40,779 nt of DNA, taken from positions 1 to 40,779 of the forward strand of contig JBKHDM010000017.1 of NCBI GenBank assembly GCA_046541355.1. Direction: 5' to 3'. Both the position numbers and the translations under genes were made by a program. Below the pieces are notes generated by a model. It was not told where the DNA came from. It did not search any database and saw only the letters and a program-made list of their open reading frames with translations. Below, in pieces: positions 37,565 through 40,779 of this stretch; positions within the stretch are counted from its first letter, which is position 1, and each line of letters opens with the position of its first letter. The stretch comes from CAYZHV01 sp046541355. GTDB taxonomy: Bacteria; Spirochaetota; Spirochaetia; DSM-27196; Alkalispirochaetaceae.

Positions 37565-39277
37565 CTACCCCTCCTCGGAGTCTTCCTTGAGAATGTCGCC
37601 GAGAGAGAAGGTCTCGGTTTCGCTGTCGTCCTCGTGGATGTACTTCTCGAGTTCCTGCCGCTGCTCCTGCCTCTCGAGGTCACGGACCGAGAGGGAGAGG
37701 CGCTGCCGGGAGGGGCTGAGCTCGGTAACGACCGCCCGGATCTTTTCCCCGACCGTGTACTTCTGCACCGCCTGCTCGAACGGTTCGTTGCGCTCGCTGA
37801 GATTCGCCTTGTTTATCAGCCCCTCGATACCGCCCTGAACCCGGACGAAGATACCGAAATCGGTGATATTGGTGATCTCCCCGTCGATGATGCTGCCGTT
37901 TGGATAGGCGTCCCGGAGCTGCTGCCACGGGTCGTCCTCGAGCTGTTTTACTCCCAGGCGCACGTTATGGTTCTCCGGGTCGCTCATGATGACCACGCAT
38001 TCAACCTCTTCGCCCTCGGTGAGTACGGCGCCGGGGTTCTTGTAACGCTTGGTCCAGGACAGATCGTCCACATGGAGAAAGCCGTCGATCCCCTCCTCGA
38101 GTTCCACGAAGGCGCCGGTGTTGGTGATCTTTTTGACCGGTCTGGTGAGGCGCATACCAACGGGGAACTTCTCGTTGATCTCCTCCCACGGGTTGGGCAT
38201 CACCTGCTTGAGGCCGAGAGAGACCTTACCCTCCTGGATACTGTAGTCGAGGATCATCGTCTCGACCTTGTCGCCGACATTTACCACCTCGTTGGGATGG
38301 TTGATCCTCTTGATCCAGGACATCTCTGAGATGTGGGCGAGACCCTCGATCCCCTCCTCGAGCTCGATAAACGCACCAAAGTCGGTGAGCTTGGTTACCG
38401 TGCCCTCAACCACCTGGTCGACGGCGTAGCGGTCCTCGAAACTCTCCCAGGGGTCCTCGGTCATGTGGCGGAGGGAGAGGTTTATTTTCTTCTCCCCCGG
38501 GTCCATCTTGATCACTTTGAGACGGACCTGATCGCCCTTTTTGACGTGGTCCTTCGGACGGGTGACGTGTCCCCAACTCATGTCGTTGATATGCAGGAGC
38601 CCGTCGAATCCGCCGAGGTCGATAAAGGCACCGAAGGAGGTAAAGCTTTTGACGATACCCTCAACCTCGTCGCCGATGTCGACGTTTTCAAAGAAGCGCT
38701 GCCGGTTCTTTTCGATCTCCTCCTCGAGCCACGCTCGGCGGGAGAGAATAATGTTTACCCGGTTGTCGCTGTACAGACGCTCTACGTAGAACTTGCTTTT
38801 GAGCCCGACATACTCTTCGGGCTTCTCGATCCTGCGAACATCCATCTTCGAGATCGGGTTGAACCCACGGATTCCTCCGGGTAATCGGACCTCGAAGCCT
38901 CCCTTGATATCCCTCGCAACGGTGCCTTCCACGGGCACCCTGTCCTGAAATGCTACTTTCAGCTCACGCCAGAAGAGCTTTTCGTCGGCTTTTCGCTTGG
39001 AAACCGGTACTCCACCGTTTCTGATATCACGGCGAAGCAAAACTACCTGAACAGTGTCTCCGGTCTGAGGTGGTTCCTCGAACTCAGCCAGCTTAATCCG
39101 CCCTTCGGCTTTGTAGCCGATGTCGACGAATACCTCATCCTGTCCAACTTGTACGACGGTGCCCTCTACGATCTGACCTTCTTCCAGCTCATCAAGCTGT
39201 TTCAGGAACTCATCTTGCAACTCCTTTTGCAGATCACTGGCCACAGACTCGGCGTTATGCGTATCCTTGTCTCCCAT
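37565..39277 (-). CDS. rpsA: 30S ribosomal protein S1
   Basis: S1 binds mRNA and helps it engage the ribosome. The 570-residue protein has six S1 domains starting near residues 32, 113, 205, 291, 377 and 464; domains 3 and 4 show the best consensus (SFGAFIDLGGFDGLLHINDM, DFGAFIELEEGIEGLAHISE). A short acidic tail follows. The length and domain number match E. coli S1. It lies three bases after cmk; cmk-rpsA is a widely conserved pair. Presence of a full S1 suggests that ordinary leadered mRNAs are also translated normally. Confidence 0.96.
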   Translation of the reverse strand: MGDKDTHNAESVASDLQKELQDEFLKQLDELEEGQIVEGTVVQVGQDEVFVDIGYKAEGRIKLAEFEEPPQTGDTVQVVLLRRDIRNGGVPVSKRKADEKLFWRELKVAFQDRVPVEGTVARDIKGGFEVRLPGGIRGFNPISKMDVRRIEKPEEYVGLKSKFYVERLYSDNRVNIILSRRAWLEEEIEKNRQRFFENVDIGDEVEGIVKSFTSFGAFIDLGGFDGLLHINDMSWGHVTRPKDHVKKGDQVRLKVIKMDPGEKKINLSLRHMTEDPWESFEDRYAVDQVVEGTVTKLTDFGAFIELEEGIEGLAHISEMSWIKRINHPNEVVNVGDKVETMILDYSIQEGKVSLGLKQVMPNPWEEINEKFPVGMRLTRPVKKITNTGAFVELEEGIDGFLHVDDLSWTKRYKNPGAVLTEGEEVECVVIMSDPENHNVRLGVKQLEDDPWQQLRDAYPNGSIIDGEITNITDFGIFVRVQGGIEGLINKANLSERNEPFEQAVQKYTVGEKIRAVVTELSPSRQRLSLSVRDLERQEQRQELEKYIHEDDSETETFSLGDILKEDSEEG

Positions 39278-39280
39278 GTC

Positions 39281-39943
39281 CTATTCGATAACTCCTGCTT
39301 TATTCTTCTTCTTCTTTTGAATAGAGGCCATCACTTTCTCACATACTTCATCTATGGTCAAGTCCGTGGTATCGATATAGAGGGCGTCGTCGGCGCGCTC
39401 GAGCTTGCCCATCTGCTTGGTTGTATCGATCTCGTCGCGACGTCGGATCGCCTCCTCGATTTCCTCGAGAGAGCCGCCGGCATCGTTTTGCCGGTATCGA
39501 CGCAGCGCCCGGGTTCGCACATCCGCGTCGAGATAGACCTTTACCTCGGCGTTGGGAAAGACGGTGGTCTGCATGTCCCTGCCCTCGACAACGAGATCCC
39601 GATCCTCCGCGACCTTCTTGATCCTGGCGTTTACCGAGATACGAACCTCGGGGATCGAGGAAACCTCGGCGACGTTTTCGTCTATTTCAGGGGTGTGCAG
39701 TTCCCGATCGAGGGCGGCGCCGTCGACGATAAAGTTGTTCTCCTGCACCTCTATGGTGATATCCGCGGCTGTGGCGATAAGAGCGTGCCGGTTCTCCTTA
39801 CTCTTGCCCTGCTTCAGCGCCTTATGGGTGATGGCGCGGTAAAACTTACCGGAGTTCAGGTACAGAAAGCCGCTTTTTTCGGCAACCCGCTGGGCGACGG
39901 TGCTTTTGCCCGTACCCGCGGGGCCGTCAATTGCTACTACCAT
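39281..39943 (-). CDS. cmk: cytidylate kinase
   Basis: Cmk phosphorylates CMP and dCMP in pyrimidine nucleotide recycling. The 220-residue protein starts MVVAIDGPAGTGKSTVAQRV with the P-loop GPAGTGKS (7-14). NSGKFYRAIT, VVEGRDMQTTVFPNAEVKVY and a lid-like DVRTRALRRY follow. GAGGAGG precedes the ATG at 39943; the frame continues upstream but only as shadow coding of the neighbouring gene. It overlaps the pseudouridine synthase by 17 bases. Confidence 0.95.
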   Translation of the reverse strand: MVVAIDGPAGTGKSTVAQRVAEKSGFLYLNSGKFYRAITHKALKQGKSKENRHALIATAADITIEVQENNFIVDGAALDRELHTPEIDENVAEVSSIPEVRISVNARIKKVAEDRDLVVEGRDMQTTVFPNAEVKVYLDADVRTRALRRYRQNDAGGSLEEIEEAIRRRDEIDTTKQMGKLERADDALYIDTTDLTIDEVCEKVMASIQKKKKNKAGVIE

Positions 39944-40779
39944 TGCGATTCCTCCTCGCTTCGCGCATGAGACTCTCGACCTCCCGGGGCGAGAGTGTTC
40001 TGATCGCCCCGGGACCGAGATCTCCGAGGGTGATCGGTCCGATCCGCAGTCGGTGGACCTTTTTGGTTGAGAGGTTGTGGGCGTGAAAGACGGTGCGAAT
40101 CTCCCGGTTCTTCCCCTCTTCGAGGATGAGGTGAACCTTTTTGGCGTTCCGGTAGGAGTAGCTCTTGAGCCGGTAGACCTCCCCTTCAACCTCTATCCCC
40201 TCCTGCCACCGTTTGAGAAGATCCTCGGGGATCGGCTTGCGGGTTTCGACCTGGTACTCTTTCTCGATTCGCGAGGAAGGATGAGCGACACGGTCGGCAA
40301 ATCTACCGTCGTTGGTAAAGAAGATCAACCCGCTCGAGAGAAAGTCGAGGCGACCGACGGAGAACAGCCGTCCGGAGTACGTCTCCCTCATGAGCTCAAC
40401 CGCCAGGGGGCGTCCCTCGGGGTCGCTGTTGGAGGTGAGGTAGCCCTGGGGTTTGTTGAGACAGAAGTAGACGTAGCGCCGCGCCTGTCGCACCGGCTTT
40501 CCGTCGAGGCGTACCTCGTCTTTTGCAGGGTCTACCTTGGTGCCCTGCTCTCGGACCACCTCGCCGTTTACCTGGACCCGGCCGGAGGCGATGATCTCCT
40601 CGCACTTGCGCCGCGAGGCGACCCCGGATCTTGCGAGAAAGAGCTGAAGCCGCAGCGGGCCGCTCTCGTCCCGGGGGCCGCCGCCGCCTGAGCCGCCCCG
40701 GGGGCCGCCGTCCCGGGGGCCGCCGCCGCCTGAGTCGCCGCGGGAGCCTGAGCCGCCGCGGGAGCCTGAGCCGCCGCGG
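39927..40779 (-). CDS. RluB/RsuA-family 23S/16S rRNA pseudouridine synthase (5' truncated), with Gly/Arg-rich N-terminal extension
   Basis: The gene runs off the right edge; about 283 codons are visible. The frame reads, N- to C-terminal: a Gly/Arg/Ser-rich extension, an S4 RNA-binding domain (RLQLFLARSGVASRRKCEEI), then the catalytic domain with SVGRLDFLSSGLIFFTNDG containing the nucleophile Asp of GRLD. It modifies uridine in rRNA, large subunit if RluB. The S4 part is upstream of the first ATG (40559), so a start there would delete half the S4 domain; I therefore extend to the edge. rluB-cmk is a common order. The extension has repeats such as GSRGGS. Confidence 0.9.
   Translation of the reverse strand, partial: RGGSGSRGGSGSRGDSGGGGPRDGGPRGGSGGGGPRDESGPLRLQLFLARSGVASRRKCEEIIASGRVQVNGEVVREQGTKVDPAKDEVRLDGKPVRQARRYVYFCLNKPQGYLTSNSDPEGRPLAVELMRETYSGRLFSVGRLDFLSSGLIFFTNDGRFADRVAHPSSRIEKEYQVETRKPIPEDLLKRWQEGIEVEGEVYRLKSYSYRNAKKVHLILEEGKNREIRTVFHAHNLSTKKVHRLRIGPITLGDLGPGAIRTLSPREVESLMREARRNRNGSSN
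40669..40779 (-). repeat. tandem repeats encoding the Gly/Arg-rich extension
   Basis: A 29-base block at 40669-40697 recurs at 40711-40739 with one mismatch (42-base, 14-residue period). It is followed by an 18-base unit containing GCCGCGGGAGCCTGAG at about 40734-40779, two to two-and-a-half copies. All periods are multiples of three, so copy changes keep the frame. The array continues beyond the window. Confidence 0.75.

Noticed and set aside
39944..40189. In-frame upstream extension of cmk
   Set aside because: Arg/Ser/Thr-rich shadow of the pseudouridine synthase; the strong GAGGAGG site marks ATG 39943.

Overview
The window is about 60% GC, densely coded, and reads as chromosomal DNA of a spirochaete, most likely a free-living Spirochaeta-like member of the Spirochaetaceae. 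The best evidence is a periplasmic-type flagellin (FlaB), a short FlhB-tail protein, a primase with a degenerate zinc finger, and a core gene order that is mostly housekeeping. I see no insertion sequence, prophage, CRISPR array or plasmid function.

Left part (1-7222): the end of a possible FliK-like gene, an FlhB C-terminal-domain protein, a degenerate HD-GYP protein, YraN and a small coiled-coil ORF run rightwards. They converge on an exported HEAT-repeat protein. Next come coaD, rpmF, acpP and rnc, which meet cca and flaB on the other strand. flaB has a good sigma-28 promoter and a strong terminator.

Middle (7300-24086): thiamine pyrophosphokinase and a large unknown protein; an SPFH/HAD pair on the minus strand; a small membrane protein, aroH and map; tRNA-Thr and tRNA-Tyr. 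Then a long rightward unit: a YkgJ-like cysteine protein, a metallo-beta-lactamase-fold protein, a 65-residue protein, a 1344-residue exported protein (barrel-like N-terminus, eight Ig/FlgD-like repeats, OmpA end), dnaG, rpoD, a zinc-ribbon/coiled-coil protein with a very acidic tail, and the RNase P RNA.

Right part (24092-40779): a cell-elongation operon (TPR protein, mreB, mreC, mreD, PBP2, rodA) runs rightwards. It faces a long leftward series: rluB-type pseudouridine synthase (cut by the window edge), cmk, rpsA, a GAF/sigma-54 regulator, a TPR protein, a CHASE2 adenylate cyclase, a lipoprotein, a small membrane protein and mazG.

The most notable signal not tied to any one gene is at the heads of transcription units. 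For at least eight units a sigma-70-like -35/-10 pair lies so close to the start codon that the predicted transcript would begin 0-6 bases before it, without a Shine-Dalgarno site. Genes inside operons, and flaB, rpmF and acpP, have ordinary ribosome binding sites. This suggests that leaderless initiation is common here. All family calls come from motif recognition by eye; no database search was run.
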